From: Brachycybe producta
Taxonomy: Eukaryota; Arthropoda; Diplopoda; Playtdesmida; Andrognathidae
Direction of reading: 5' to 3'
Assembly (NCBI GenBank): GCA_036925085.1
Contig: JAUPFP010000068.1
Coordinates: 341,501-405,500 of the forward strand
Length of the DNA: 64,000 bases
In this document: piece after piece, positions 21,335 to 33,600 of the stretch
Layout: each line of letters begins with the position of its first letter
How positions within the stretch are numbered: position 1 is the first letter of the stretch
Position numbers and translations under genes: made by a program
Notes under the pieces: model-generated
Told to the model about the DNA's origin: nothing
What the model saw: only the letters and a program-made list of their open reading frames with translations
Database searches by the model: none

Positions 21335-22112
21335 AAAGGGTAGTACACACCGGGATTCTTTGTTGCGATACATTGTTGTGGGGCTGAATCGTGGCTGAAT
21401 CTCGTCTGTTGCGATTCTGTCCCGCAACAATGTTGAAATGTTTCGGGGCTGAATCGCGTCAGCTCAGATTCATGTTTTTTTGAGTCCCATCGAAATGGGA
21501 AACATTTCAACATTGTTGCGGGACATTTCATGGTGTGGACGTCTTTTGAAAAATGAACAAACACTCAAAGGGCTCAGTTTGCTTTTAATTATTAAAGACC
21601 TCTTTAATAATTAAAAGCAAGCTGAGCCCTTTGAGTCTTTTTTCAGTGGTCCACGTCGTTTTTTAAGTCTAGTACTAGACTTAAAAAAATGTGGCCCACT
21701 GAAAATATTGTTAAACTAATTGAGGACCTTTTGTATAAATTGTGTTTGTGGGAAGTTATGGTCTTCTGACTACAAAGACAAATAAAAGAAATGAAATTTA
21801 GAAATCTTGCCCCATCTTCCAATTTCAGGGTGTTCAAAAGGCTTAAACCGAATGTGCTCTCAGCTGAGAAGAGCGTGTGTGCCCACCACCACTTCTGCTT
21901 TTATTTGCCCATATTGCAAGGGCCACTTCCGCTGGTGATATTTACATGGTGAAAGCAAGAAGAAGGAAGAAACACTGATTGTAGGTGTGGACACGAAACA
22001 ATGTTGCGGGTCTGAATCGCGTCAGTTACGATTCTGCCCACCACCAACATTGAATCGGAGTAGTCCCGCAACAATGTATCACAACAAAGAATCCTGTGTG
22101 TACTAGGCTTTA
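21335..22112. mobile_element. About 780-bp foldback element
   Basis: AGTACACACCGGGATTCTTT at the left mirrors AAAGAATCCTGTGTGTACTA at the right. ACATTGTTG/CAACAATGT and a central TTAATTATTAAAG hairpin lie inside. The middle also repeats CAACATTGTTGCGGG in both orientations. Confidence 0.8.
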
Positions 22113-22320
22113 GATGTCAAGCAGCTCAATACTCGATTGATGACGCGATTGTTGCTTTGTCTGCAAGAATTGTCTCCACTCATCGAAAAACATCGCTGAC
22201 GATAATGTTTCCAGAGATTATCGTCCAGTCTGTACCTAGACTTTAAGCACGTTAATGTTTCTTCATTTTGCTTCTGAACGACAGAATAACCAGTTCAAGA
22301 AAAGTTTACTCTTTAAATTA

Positions 22321-22370
22321 TTTTAGAAAATTTTAAATGTTTTTTTAAAGCATTTAAAATTTTCTAAAAT
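22321..22370. repeat. AT-rich hairpin
   Basis: TTTTAGAAAATTTTAAATG pairs with CATTTAAAATTTTCTAAAA around a short T/A loop. Confidence 0.6.
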
Positions 22371-22379
22371 ATAACATTT

Positions 22380-24394
22380 TTTTGTGGCTACAAATATGAA
22401 CATAAATGATTTCTTAATTGTGATGCCATAAAAGACTTGTGAATTCAAAAAGGAATATTTAACAATCAAAATTAAACTTAAATTTTGAAGTAAAAAAGCT
22501 CACATATTGAGTAAAAAATTGGGTCTATACAAGATAAGTCAATTTTGGTACGCACACCAATAGGAAAGAGGCTACCTATCCCGGTTTCATCACTGCAAAG
22601 TGAATCTTGTGTAGGCCATGCCATGCCAAATTGGGGAGGGGGGGACACAGTTTGGTGGCAAACAAACAACAAACATGTATTTGCGTGTAAACCTAAATTA
22701 TGAATAATCAAATGAATAAAAAGTACAATTAAGAAATCATATTTGCCACTTTTCCACAACAAGAATGTTTGCCATCCAGGCAAATTTGCCAGATTTGGAG
22801 TAATACATTGTTACATAACGTGTCTACCAACGACATTGCTGGAAACTGCCATTTGTAGCACCGGATTCCAACTGTAGAGACTGTAGCCGGACGGTGTGCC
22901 ATGTTTGCAGTGATATATCTGCACGTCGGCTGGAAGCGTGGCACAACACAAAAAAACCAACTTCTTGGGGAAAATTAGTTTATAGTTAAGGGAACATTCA
23001 TGGCTTACTTTGCTGAGCTTTTCAAGTGCAAAAAAAACCGTTTTAACTATTCACAATATCGGTTTATTTGGCTCGTTTACAATAGATTGAGATAGAAAGA
23101 AAAAAAAATGCAACTTTAAACTTATTTTCCTAAAAAAAAAAGTGTTTTTTGAGTAGTGCCACTATTTTAGCCGAGGTGCGATATATCAACATGTCTGCGT
23201 GTCCACGAGCCGATAAACTTACCGTTGTCAACAGTTGGGCTTTGACCATAAAATTAATATAATGCAATACATCTATTGTATCCATTCCACACAAAACGTT
23301 GTAAATATGCGCACCCGAGCACTAAAAAAAGCGAACCGTTTTTTTCTAAACAGGCCAGCGGATTTGCTGCGAAAATTCTTGTCATAGAAAAGGGGGCTCT
23401 CTTTCTGTTTCAAATTAAATGTAATTGTCTAAACAATCTTTTTCATCAACTCATATTTGATAATTTATTACAAAACCACTTCAATTATTAACAAATGTAG
23501 GTATTCCCATTTTTTTTAAATGTGCTATAGTCACTTTAATGTGGTGTATATTTGCAAAGGGGGGAAAAATGGGGGGTGGGGAATGAAGGTTCAAAGGTGT
23601 TTCGTATTCATTAAAGTGACCCACAAAAAAAAACCATTGTTTTTTTTTTTCTTCTTTCAAATTATTTTACAAATATTACAAGAGAAGAGGAGAAAGAAAA
23701 AAAAAACCAGCATATTTTTTTTTCGAGAGTTTTAAAAATTATTTCACAATCAATCATATCACCGATTTTTCTTTTAATAATATATATATTTATAATATAA
23801 ACATGATCATATTTTTTATGTGCAAATTTGTTTTGTTTTTTTAACCAACCAAAAAAAAAAACAAAATTATGATGACATTTAATTACTCGTTTTAACACAC
23901 TTATTTCATATAAACAGGGGATTCGACGGAAAAAGGACCTTCGAAAAGAAATGTACACAATTTTATTTACCAATAGTCTTTCTTCTTTTTTTGGGAAATA
24001 GGGGCATTTTTGAGAGGTGATTTTGGAGAACGGGGGGACCTTTTCGAAAAAGGGGATGTGGGGGCCACACACAATTGACCCACATATTTCTTCCCTTCTC
24101 CTTCCTCCTCCTACTCTTCCTCCCAATAATCCTCAAAATTTTTTTTTTAAAAAAAATGCTTTTCTATACAAAGAAAAATCCCTGAAAAAAAAAACATCAA
24201 TAAAATTTCTATAAAATTCTTATATAAATTAAAAAAAAATGTCAAGTACACTCTCCGCACAACAATTCCTTCTTTTTTTTTACAGTTAAGGATAAATCTT
24301 TTTTTTTTATAGAAATAATTTTGTAAAACAATTTTGTCAAAAATTGTTTACTTTTTGTTGTTGTTGCATTGTTTACAGAAGAAAAAATTTGAAG
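22380..24394. other. No gene recognised; homopolymer-rich
   Basis: Contains many A/T runs and a G-rich patch near 23560-23585. Open frames on both strands are short and dominated by low-complexity codons. Confidence 0.5.
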
Positions 24395-24605
24395 AAATAA
24401 ATTCGAAGGAAACACAGGCAAGAAGACCACTTTTAGTGGTCGATTTCGACTGCAAAAATGGAAGTACGGTTTAGTCTCGCAAAAAACCGACCATGTCCAA
24501 GTGTTTTTCCATTAAAAACAAAAATACATTGCAACCACAGCAAAACCACATGTAGTCGAAATCCACCACCAATAAAAGTGGGTCTGTGTGCAAACGGCCC
24601 TAAGA
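24395..24605. repeat. 210-bp inverted repeat
   Basis: AGACCACTTTTAGTGGTCGA with GATTTCGACTGC on the left mirrors GTAGTCGAAATCCACCACCA with AAAAGTGGGTCTG on the right. Confidence 0.65.
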
Positions 24606-24689
24606 TTGTTTTATGAACAAGGCTGATTTTTGCTCTTGTTTATTCTGTGATGTTGCCAGAAGAAAAAAACAACATTAAAAAAAATTGAA

Positions 24690-25360
24690 AATGTTAAAAA
24701 ACTAGAATGATATTTCAATCACATGATAGTATTTTCATGTCTTCTTTCATCTTTCAAAATAAAACTTTTTATAGACAGAAATTAAAAAAATACCGTCAGC
24801 GTAAAAAGTTTAGACATTTTCAAACTGACTTATTTAAAAAAATATCAACAATGAAAATAGCCTTAAGTGATTCAACTACCCTTCCAGTTTCTAAATTTCT
24901 CTTAATTTTTGTAAGTTAAAAACTAGAAAGACGTTTTTGTATTTTCAATGTTGATGATTTATCTTTCAAAAAAGTAACTTTTTCAAATTCAAAATATACT
25001 TTTTATAAGTTAATTCATTTCTCAAACTGACATAAAAAGCTTATTTTAAAATACAAGCTTCTTGTAATTTTGCTTCTGAAAGACATTAATAACCACAATT
25101 CAAAACTAGTTTAAGAGACTAGAATAGTAAATGAATGAGTTGAAACTATTATGTACACACAATGATATCTTTAGAAATAAACTTTCAAAATTCCGATAAG
25201 ACAAAACATTGATAAAATATTGAATAAAATGTTGATAAAAAGTTTTATTCTCAAAGATATCAAAATTGACAAAAAACTCCAAAAACCCTTACAAACTGAT
25301 AAAAAGTTCATCTTCATCGAAATCGTCATTCTTTTACTATTCTAGTTTCTAACCAATTTT
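24690..25360. repeat. Two or more adjacent TCTAGTTT-family foldbacks
   Basis: AAAACTAGAATGATATTTCA to CTTCCAGTTTCTAAATT (about 24694-24900), a partial copy to about 25080, then AGAGACTAGAATAGTAAATG to CTATTCTAGTTTCTAACC (about 25115-25355). They share TTCAAAATAAACTTTTT. Confidence 0.65.
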
Positions 25361-25535
25361 AAATTTCTAAAAAGCTGAGTAACTAACTCGAACCCGTTAT
25401 CCGACCGAATTCCACATCTCGCTCTCTTTCCCTCTCAAAAAAAAAAAAAAAAAAATCAAAACTTCCAAAATTATCCTCCTCCTCTCTCTGTCTCTCTCTC
25501 CTTCCGTTAAAGGTTCGAACTAAGAACAGACCATT

Positions 25536-25683
25536 AAGTTAATGCAAATTAAGGTAAGGTCGCCGCTCTCTACTGCTCATGTGCACTGTTTAAATGCAAC
25601 AACCGAAGTAGAGAAAACTTCAATGACTGCATTTTGCAAATGCAGAGTAAAGAGCGACCTTACCTTAACTTACATTAGCCTCA
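25536..25683. mobile_element. 145-bp inverted-repeat element
   Basis: TTAAGGTAAGGTCGCCGCTC on the left mirrors AGAGCGACCTTACCTTAA on the right; GCAAATTAAGG and TTTGCAAATGC-type blocks flank these. Confidence 0.75.
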
Positions 25684-25689
25684 CCGTCT

Positions 25690-27060
25690 GAACCAAATCT
25701 CACGTTCAACATTTTCTTCCTTCCTTTAAAACAAATAAAAATTTTTTTGACACGCTCGTTTCCGAAACAGGCACGAACCAATCAATGCGATAGTTGAAGC
25801 CGTAATTTTCGATTACGCTGTTGCAAATAAGCCGAAACAGCGTAAAACAAACCTACGACTCCATGACCGTACTTGTGGTCACTATCACATCGAGCCATTT
25901 CGGCTCGAACAGATCGAACTGCATCTCGACAAAGAAGCACAAAGAAAAGCCAAGCTTAAACATAAGGAGTACATTTGAGACCGACTAAGTATGTTGCATT
26001 GGTAGAAGCATCGTAAGAGGCTAGTAATTGTTTCTACCAAAAAAACAAAAAATGCCACCTCGGCACCAACATGTCACCAAGACAGTAACCTTCACCACAC
26101 ATGTCTGCTACTCCTGCACATCATTTTGGTTGTTTCTGTCAACTTTGTCCAAGAGTTCTATCGACGTCACAGAGATTCTGAAACGCCTCGTACCAAATGT
26201 CGTCAAACAGCCTACGCTTATAATCATTGGCAAAGAGGTTCATGCACTTAAAAGCAACAAAATATGCATGTAATCATGCAACAAAAAACAACTAAATATG
26301 CAATTAAATATGCACTATAAAAAAATCTTATTCGAAATTTTACCCATGGAAATTGAAGAAAATGGCAACAAGCAACATTCTTAAATTTTCAAATTCAAAA
26401 ATTAATCGATTTTTTGTCAAAAAAATTTAATATTTAGAAAAATTTCTCTCAACATGAAAGGATGTACGAGGAGGAGCGTAAGTGGTTCAGAGTATCATTT
26501 GTATCAAGTTCATCGTTAATTTCATTTATAAGATGAACCTGATTCTATGTTCCTCTTATATTACAGTATATTTCCACAATTTTCATAAAATCAGAAAAGT
26601 TCCGAGACCTATTTTTTTTTTTTGAAAAAATTGCAAAAATTACAATTAATGCACTTTTTTTTGTTGCCAATTTTGGCAAAATATGAATGCTTTGAAAAAA
26701 ATGTCAAAATATGCAAAAACATGCATTATAAAATTCAAATATTTAGCTTCAGCATGACAGGAATCATGCTCCTATCTCATTTAGCATGAATTCTGAGCCA
26801 GAATACTAAACATGCATTTGCATGAACCCCTCCTTGCCCTGCTTATAAGTCATTTCCAAATGCAACCATAGACTGATTAGAGAAACTGTCTTATGTTTTA
26901 AGCTTAGCTTAACTGGAGGTTAAGTGTCAACTTGCCGTAGCAAGTCGTTTTTTTTTTTCTACGGCAGTACGACAAAACGCACATACATAATTAGCCGCAA
27001 TAAAAACAAGCAACGAGAAGATTGAAACTGTCCCGACAATTGCCTTCGAGCATAATATCA
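25690..27060. other. No gene recognised
   Basis: ATGCA-rich and AT-rich between 26220 and 26840, where AATATGCA recurs. Nothing resembling a conserved protein or RNA was found. Confidence 0.5.
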
Positions 27061-27061
27061 G

Positions 27062-27291
27062 GGCTTATTCTTATTTTTTTTAGGGTGCTCTGCAATACGG
27101 TTATCTCCGCCGAACTGTCCCGTGACGTCGTAAAGTAGTGTACGTAGTTCTCTTAAGACCTTCCTGAATTTCCGACTTCTCGAAAGCATTGACCACACGG
27201 CATACTCACGACAAGCGCAAAACGAGCGAAAACGCGCTCTAAAACATACTTTAACGGCGAGCGCATTGCAGAGCACTCTAAAAACGAATAA
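27062..27291. mobile_element. 230-bp inverted-repeat element
   Basis: TTTTAGGGTGCTCTGCAATA at the left mirrors ATTGCAGAGCACTCTAAAAA at the right. It directly abuts the CAGTGAAAACCGCT element. Confidence 0.75.
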
Positions 27292-27295
27292 TACC

Positions 27296-27790
27296 TACAG
27301 TGAAAACCGCTTAACACGAAAAATCGGATAGCACAAAATATATTTTCGGTCCCGTTCCGTAGTATGGAGTCAGGGCCGTCTTAGGGCATGTCGGGGCCCT
27401 TGGGCACACAAGAATTGGAGGCCCCGTTGGATAGTAAAAATTAGAAAAAAATTAAAAATCTGATCTGGTGTCCTATTAACATTTCAATTTAGAAATGTTG
27501 ACGGTAATTCTTAGTAGGTATCTACCTAAAAATAGAAAAAAATTTGAGCTCCTTTTTTTAGTGTAAGCGAATATATCGGCCTTTCCGGGGGCCCCCATGA
27601 GGTCGGGAGCCCTGGGCACGGGCCCCGTGTGCCCTTATAGTAAAGACGGTACTGTATGGAGTTTTCCATGTACCATGTTAGCACGAATAAGAACTCGTTT
27701 TATATTCGAGGACTAAATATTTAGGTACGTTTCAACGTGTGTATACATATTTTTCTTCGGACACATTCGTGTTAAGCGGTTTCCACTGTA
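27296..27790. mobile_element. Pogo/Tc1-like MITE with TA-flanked CAGTG termini
   Basis: Starts TACAGTGAAAACCGCTTAAC and ends GTTAAGCGGTTTCCACTGTA. The CAGTG terminus with flanking TA is typical of Tc1/mariner-pogo elements. A hAT-like element is nested inside (27371-27654). Related sequence lies at about 34080-34462. Confidence 0.85.
27371..27654. mobile_element. hAT-like element nested in the pogo-like MITE
   Basis: Termini CAGGGCCGTCTTAGGG and TAAAGACGGTACTG. TATGGAGT occurs on both sides (27363-27370 and 27655-27662), an exact 8-bp duplication. Confidence 0.85.
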
Positions 27791-28196
27791 TTAAGTCGCG
27801 TACAGACCAAAATCCGCTCGGGAAACGTTTGAGAGCTTCACGTGAGCATTACAATTACACCAAAAAAAAAAAAAAATTAGCGTGTTCGCGTTCACATGGC
27901 GAAGAGTTCTCTCGTTGTTAAATTTGTAATAATTTTGCACAAGTTGTTTGTAATAAATTAATTATAAACTAGCTAGACGAGCTCACAACACGTCTAGACC
28001 GGGTTCTTTATTTGTTTGGCAGATGTTCTAGAACCAACCCGTTGATGGGTATACCTACCGCCTTACGAGCGTACTTTGTACTGGTTCGCTAAACAGCTGT
28101 CCACTGTTTGCTAGCTCCCGTCTAAACTGGGTTCTGTTTCTGTTCGTGGACTGCTCTAGAACGGCTCGCGAATTTGGTCTGTACGCGGCTTTATAA
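27791..28196. mobile_element. 400-bp inverted-repeat element
   Basis: AGTCGCGTACAGACCAAAAT on the left mirrors ATTTGGTCTGTACGCGGCTT on the right. It is immediately adjacent to the previous element. Confidence 0.8.
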
Positions 28197-28574
28197 ATTA
28201 CGATTTCGAAGAAGACGACAAAACAATACGAATGCATAAAACGAGACACAAAACACAAGAACCACCCCAGCCATAAAAACTATGTCACAGACACTAACAA
28301 CGGAGATCAGTTTTTTTTAAAAAAAAAAATGTATGTAATTTCTTGAAGCAACGAAAAAAATCATTTTTGTATTTTAAATTAAATTTAATTATAAGAAATA
28401 AATTTAATGTTAAAAAGAAATTCTTTTCGTTGTTTATTTATTGCCTCGTAAACAACTCTTCTTGATATGTTAACAAACAAAAAAAGTTATCGCAACGCTC
28501 TCTTACGGCCTTATTCTAAAACGTTGCTTTAAGACAAAAGCAGAACTTAAAAATTCTCCTTAACATTTTTTTTT

Positions 28575-28852
28575 TCGAACTCTGCTTATTTCGTCTTTCA
28601 GAAGAGAAATAAATAAGAAAAAAACTAGAAAGTGTTTCAGAAACAAGAACGGTTACTCAATTATTTAAGGGTATTTTCAAGTTGATATCTTTCAAAATAA
28701 ACTTTTTCGGACTCGCGTAAAAAGCTTAATTTGAAAACTATCAACGTGAAAATACCCTTAAGTGATTGAGCTACCCTTCTAGTTCTTAAGACACATTCAA
28801 GTTTCTCTTTATTTTTGCACTTGAAAGACGAAATAATGAGAGTTCGATAGGC
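28575..28852. mobile_element. TCTAGTTT-family foldback, long copy
   Basis: TCGAACTCTGCTTATTTCGT and CGAAATAATGAGAGTTCGA are the outer arms. GTTACTCAATTATTTAAGGG and CCCTTAAGTGATTGAGC are inner arms. It lies downstream of the AUTS2-like stop codon, possibly within its 3' UTR. Confidence 0.75.
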
Positions 28853-29496
28853 GTTTACAACTTTAAAACCACCTTCAGACAAACACTTTTCAGTCATGTT
28901 ATAAAAGCTTAGCTTTCTTTTAAAGTGAAGCTTTAGAATAACTCGGGAAGAACAACGGAACGTAAAACTTTTGAGAAGTGTTTTTTGTCAAGAACCTCGA
29001 GATTGTGCGCGACATTCTTGAAATGTATTTAACTTGCGGGTCAGCTTTAACAAAACCAAACCCTAAAAATTTGTATTGTCGTAAAAAAAACAACTGAGAA
29101 TTGCAAGTGAAATTTAAATGAAAGTGTGAACAAGAAGAAAGAAAGAAAGCGAAAATTCCAAAAACTACATCAAGTAAACTTCTCCGCTTCATTTAAAAAC
29201 CTCTCGAACAAAATAAATAACAATAAAACAAACTAATTTCGTATCAACTGTACTCCGTCCACGTAAAACTTGTTACCGTAAAACACCTGGTTTGTGAGGA
29301 TTCCAGTTTTGCTTTTAAGAGCTGGAGGTAGGAAATTAAGACTCGAGTAAGAGAAAGAGAGACGAGGAGGGAAAAATGGGAACCGTACGAAGAGAAAATG
29401 ACAAAAAAAAATAAAGAGGAAGAGAGGGAAAAAAAGAAGGAAGAAAGAGAGCAGACATTAAGAGAGTTTACTTCGTCCTTAACGGCCAAGTAATCA

Positions 29497-30610
29497 TTAT
29501 CTGGACTGCGATTCCAGTTCGAGAGGATTGGCCGAAGCCGAGGCCGAGCCGTCCTTTTTACTCGACTTTGTCGTGTGACTTTGTTCGTGAGAATTCTCGA
29601 CGACAGGACTAGCATTGCTCAGTTTGTGTATTGCTGGAGAGCTGCCTTGACTCCGTTGTCCCACATGGTTTTGATTGTTAGCCGAGGGAATGAGAGGTGG
29701 AGGAACACCGACCGAATTCATCGGAGAGTTACTTTTACTCCGCACCGAATTGTTTACGAGGGGATTTATGGGAGGCGGAGGAAAGAGACCTCCCGAGAGA
29801 TAAGCCTGCTCGGCAGGCCTCAACGTTGCACTCAGTTTGGCTCTCTCGAGAGCTGCTTGCCGCTCGCGATCTATCTGCTGAAACCTGTCCGCAGAAGACT
29901 CGACGTGCCGCGCAAACTCGTGTGCCGCAATAGCCGCATCGCGATCGCGAGCCGCATACATCATCTGCCCGAGGGGATTGAATCGATGAAGCATCTGTTC
30001 GCGCTCTCGCTCTAAGTCTCTCTGAAGTTCCATGCGATGCGCATGAAAATCGAGGCTTCGATACGGATCTCGGAACGGATCTGTCCACATCGCTAAGTGA
30101 TGAGGATGCCTTTCCATTCCGGGTGCAGACGAATGCGTTAGACCAAACGGCGCCATCATACGACTCCGTTCCAACATTGCCATTCCGTGAGGCGGTAATC
30201 CCCTCGGAAGATAACCACCGGCCATCATGGCGGCGGCCGCCATCGAATCGTTTCGCGACACATCGACCGGAGGTCCCAAACGACCACTGCTCACAAGCAT
30301 CATCGGATCATCGTCTTTCTTCGGCTCGTCTTTTACACGAACGTCTAACTTTGGTGTAGAGTTAAGAATGTTGTCGAAGGCACTTTCGTTTTTCTGAATG
30401 GAATCCCTTCGACTCGTTTCGTGGCGTAACGGAGAACGTGAACTATCGCGCCTATCTTTAGGTCGTTCTATAGTCCGATCTCTCGAGCCTCTACCGTCGT
30501 CACCGTTACGATTATCGTGGTAACTCTGCGCCGCTCTTTGTAGATTACGCGCTTCTCTGTCTCTTTCCTTCTGTCGCTCTAATTCGCGTTCCCTCTCGCG
30601 TTCTTTTTCT
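29497..30610 (-). CDS. AUTS2-like terminal coding exon
   Basis: 1114 nt, 371 codons including TAA at 29499-29497. It begins by completing the RE-rich helix, continues through VKDEPKKDD, then RSRMMAPFG, the block DPFRDPYRSLDFH and a charged helix with QRDLEREREQMLHR. It ends in Ser/Pro-rich sequence with PPPLIPS. The RMMAPF, DPFRDPYR and PPPLIP blocks align in order with the human AUTS2 C-terminus. Confidence 0.93.
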
Positions 30611-33600
30611 CTACAAAAAACAGGAATAACAAAAAAGTAACCATTATTTCATGCTTTCGATTAAAAAAACTTAACAAACTCTCTATGTTTGCAACTGATA
30701 CAAACCTTTCCAATTCTTTTTCTCTTTTCTCTGCTTCAGCAGCTGCTGCGGCGGCGGCTGCAGCAGCGGCTGCGGCTGCTGCCGCCGCTGCCGATTTTCG
30801 TTGTTGTTCCCTCTCTTTCTCTCGTTCTCTTTCCTTCTCTTTCTCGTGTTCTCGTTCTCGATTCTCACGTTCCTGTTCTTCCCACTGTTGCTTCTCTCGG
30901 TCAACTTCCGCTTTCATTGGCCACGTACTCGTCGGAGGCGTCGGAAACGAAGACGGCGTTCGATGAAGACGATTCCACTGTTCGTGAGCCGGCGATGGAA
31001 GTCCGGTTAAAGACGATAAGTCACGACCCGTACTAAAAATTCCTCCTCCTGCGGCTGCTCTCGAAACACAAAATGATTTTCATTAGAGAATAACGTTTTT
31101 AGGGGGTACGGGCTTCCGTGCCGCAAAACGTTTCAAATCAGTTTTGATTTAAGTTATATGGAACAATTTCGAGACTAGAAGAGTAAACGAACTTACGAAG
31201 GCGATTTTCACAATAGTATACATTTCAAACTAAACTTTTTATGGCTGTTTATAAATTAAAAAAAATGATTGAACGTTTCACTTTTTTTTTGGTGAAATCC
31301 GTTTAAAAACGCCATAAAACGTTTATTTTAAAAAAAATATCATCATGACATTTTTTCAGCACCTAGATATGGACTTTCGCTATTTAATCGAAATGATTTC
31401 GGAATTGTAAACCTTGGCATTATTGAATTCAGGAATTTCAAAATGAAATTGAAAATAATTTCAAATAATTGTGAAAAAATATTCAGCGTCGTCTTCTTAT
31501 CTTTTGTGAATTAAACAAAATCGGTTTCGCAAAAAAGGACAAAACAGAAGTCGAGTTCAGCCCGATTTACGAAATCGAGACCGGTTTCACAACACCATCT
31601 ACCATTAACTCTTTAAACCCCACTTTAACCCCCCCCCCCCCAAAAAAGAGAATCGGTTCGTCATCCGTACCCAAAGAGCCCAATCCTCCGAAAGCACCGA
31701 CCGACGTACTAAACCCGGGATAACCAGGCCTTGGAAATGTAGACATACCCGGAGCTGTAAAAGGCGACGACGTTTTTAAGGCTGAAAAAAAAAAAATGAA
31801 ATAAACGTCACGATTGACGAAGCGTCGCGATTAAAATCGAGAAAACGAACTGCTAACCTAAGTGGCCAGCACTTGGATTTAGGAAACTGTTATGATGTGG
31901 CGACGTAGCCTCAAACGGAGTCCTCGGATGGCTGGAACCTAAAGAGAATTTTCCACCCAGTATTAAAAGAGGACTAGAAAATGACGAGGCAAAATAAAGA
32001 CAAAGAAGCCACGAGTCTTACCGGGCCCCATTAGCGAAGTGAGATCATGATGAGGCCGATGAAGAGACGGAAAAAGATGACTAGGAGGACGAATGAGATC
32101 GCTCGCTTTCGGAGCACTGTTTTTGTGCGCTTCCGCTTGTTGCTTTTGTTGATGATTGTAAATCTCCCACGCTATTCTAACATGCATTGCACACCACCGG
32201 CCAGATTTCTAACAAAATTTAAAAAAAAAACAACAAATCAAGATTTAATTAAGCTGGTTTTTAAAGTGTAAACGCCTCTCTCGTACTTTAAAGGAGGCAA
32301 ACACAAAAAAAAACTAGAAAAGTGTTTTCGAACAGGGTTTCTTAATCGAGAATATGAAGAACGCCGAACGAAAGGCAAACTTTGAAGTTGCACAACTTCA
32401 CACCGGAAATTTGATTATCTTCGGCAAGAGCATTATGTTTTGAATAAAATGACCGTTTTGCATTTCACCTAATCGCCTCAATTCTTTTTTTAGCGATTTT
32501 TTTAATGTTAGAGATGTCAACAGTTCGGAACTGGTAGAACAGGTTCGCCAGTATAAGTCGAACTAATAAGAACTGGTTCCAAACCGAGTAAATTCGGTTC
32601 AGTTTTACCAGTTGCCACCTTTGACAAATGTACTATGCAAATCTGCTAATACAAATTTGGAACCGGTTCGTCAATATCAACGAACCAAAAAAAAAAATCG
32701 CCAACCGATTTAAAACAGTTCCGAACCTAGTAAAAAAACGGTTCGGTTTTATCAGTGAAAACAAAAAAAAAACAACTTACCATATTCTTGGTTTTTACGA
32801 GGGGCGTCATCTATTAAACAAAACAAAAAAGAAGGTTTCGATCTCGTTAAAAAAAACATCCGAAAGAGTATAAAAAAAAAACACAAGAGAAAAATGAAAT
32901 ATATGTGGCAGCGATCGATCGTACCTTCGGCTGAAAAGCAGCCAATGGATTCGGAGGTGCGAAAGGTGTCGTGGCTGAGCCGGCACTTGATGGAGGAATC
33001 AACGACGACATCCCGCCATAACCCGGAGGTAACCCAAGCTACAGTAAAAAAGAAAAACAAGGAAGAAAAAAATCAAACGAATGTCGCTCTCCATTAGACT
33101 CTCTCTGATTGAAGGAGAGAAAAAAAAAGTTTACCGTTTGTCGATAAAATGGAGAATCCAATTTCGGAATTTTATCAAACTGAAAATTAATAAAAAAAAC
33201 ACACAAAGTGTTCAGGATTTAAAAAAAAAAACCAAGAGTTTAATGCCGATCTACGTCAAGCTAACAAAACAGAAACTCAAGTGTTTCGAGACAAATTGGC
33301 GACAATTCTAAAACATTTCTGCGAGTGTTTTGTTCATGTTTTGTCTGCAATTTCTCATACTATTCCATGTCCCGCCACAAGTTTGTGTTTTGTCTCCGCA
33401 TTATGCAACATTCTTTCAACTCTGTTCGTGAAGTGTGGACAGTTAACAATAAAACAACAACAGAAAAGTTGGATAGTTTACGTAGAACAACTACAGAAAC
33501 AAAAACAAAACTCAAATTTGTTTGTGTTTCGTCACAAATTTGTTATGGTTTTGTCTCGAGTGCTGCTGACAGTTATTTCCGGTTTGTTTTGTTTTGAAAA

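Noticed and set aside
25437-25456. Poly(A) run as a retroposed gene tail
   Set aside because: No coding or SINE-like sequence precedes it, and no flanking duplication was found.
29575-30015. Plus-strand open frame overlapping the AUTS2-like terminal exon
   Set aside because: Antisense shadow of a conserved minus-strand exon, with no family match of its own.
30685-31036. Plus-strand Ala-, Ser- or Leu-rich frames opposite 30706-31057
   Set aside because: Antisense readings of the polyalanine and Arg/Glu-rich exon.
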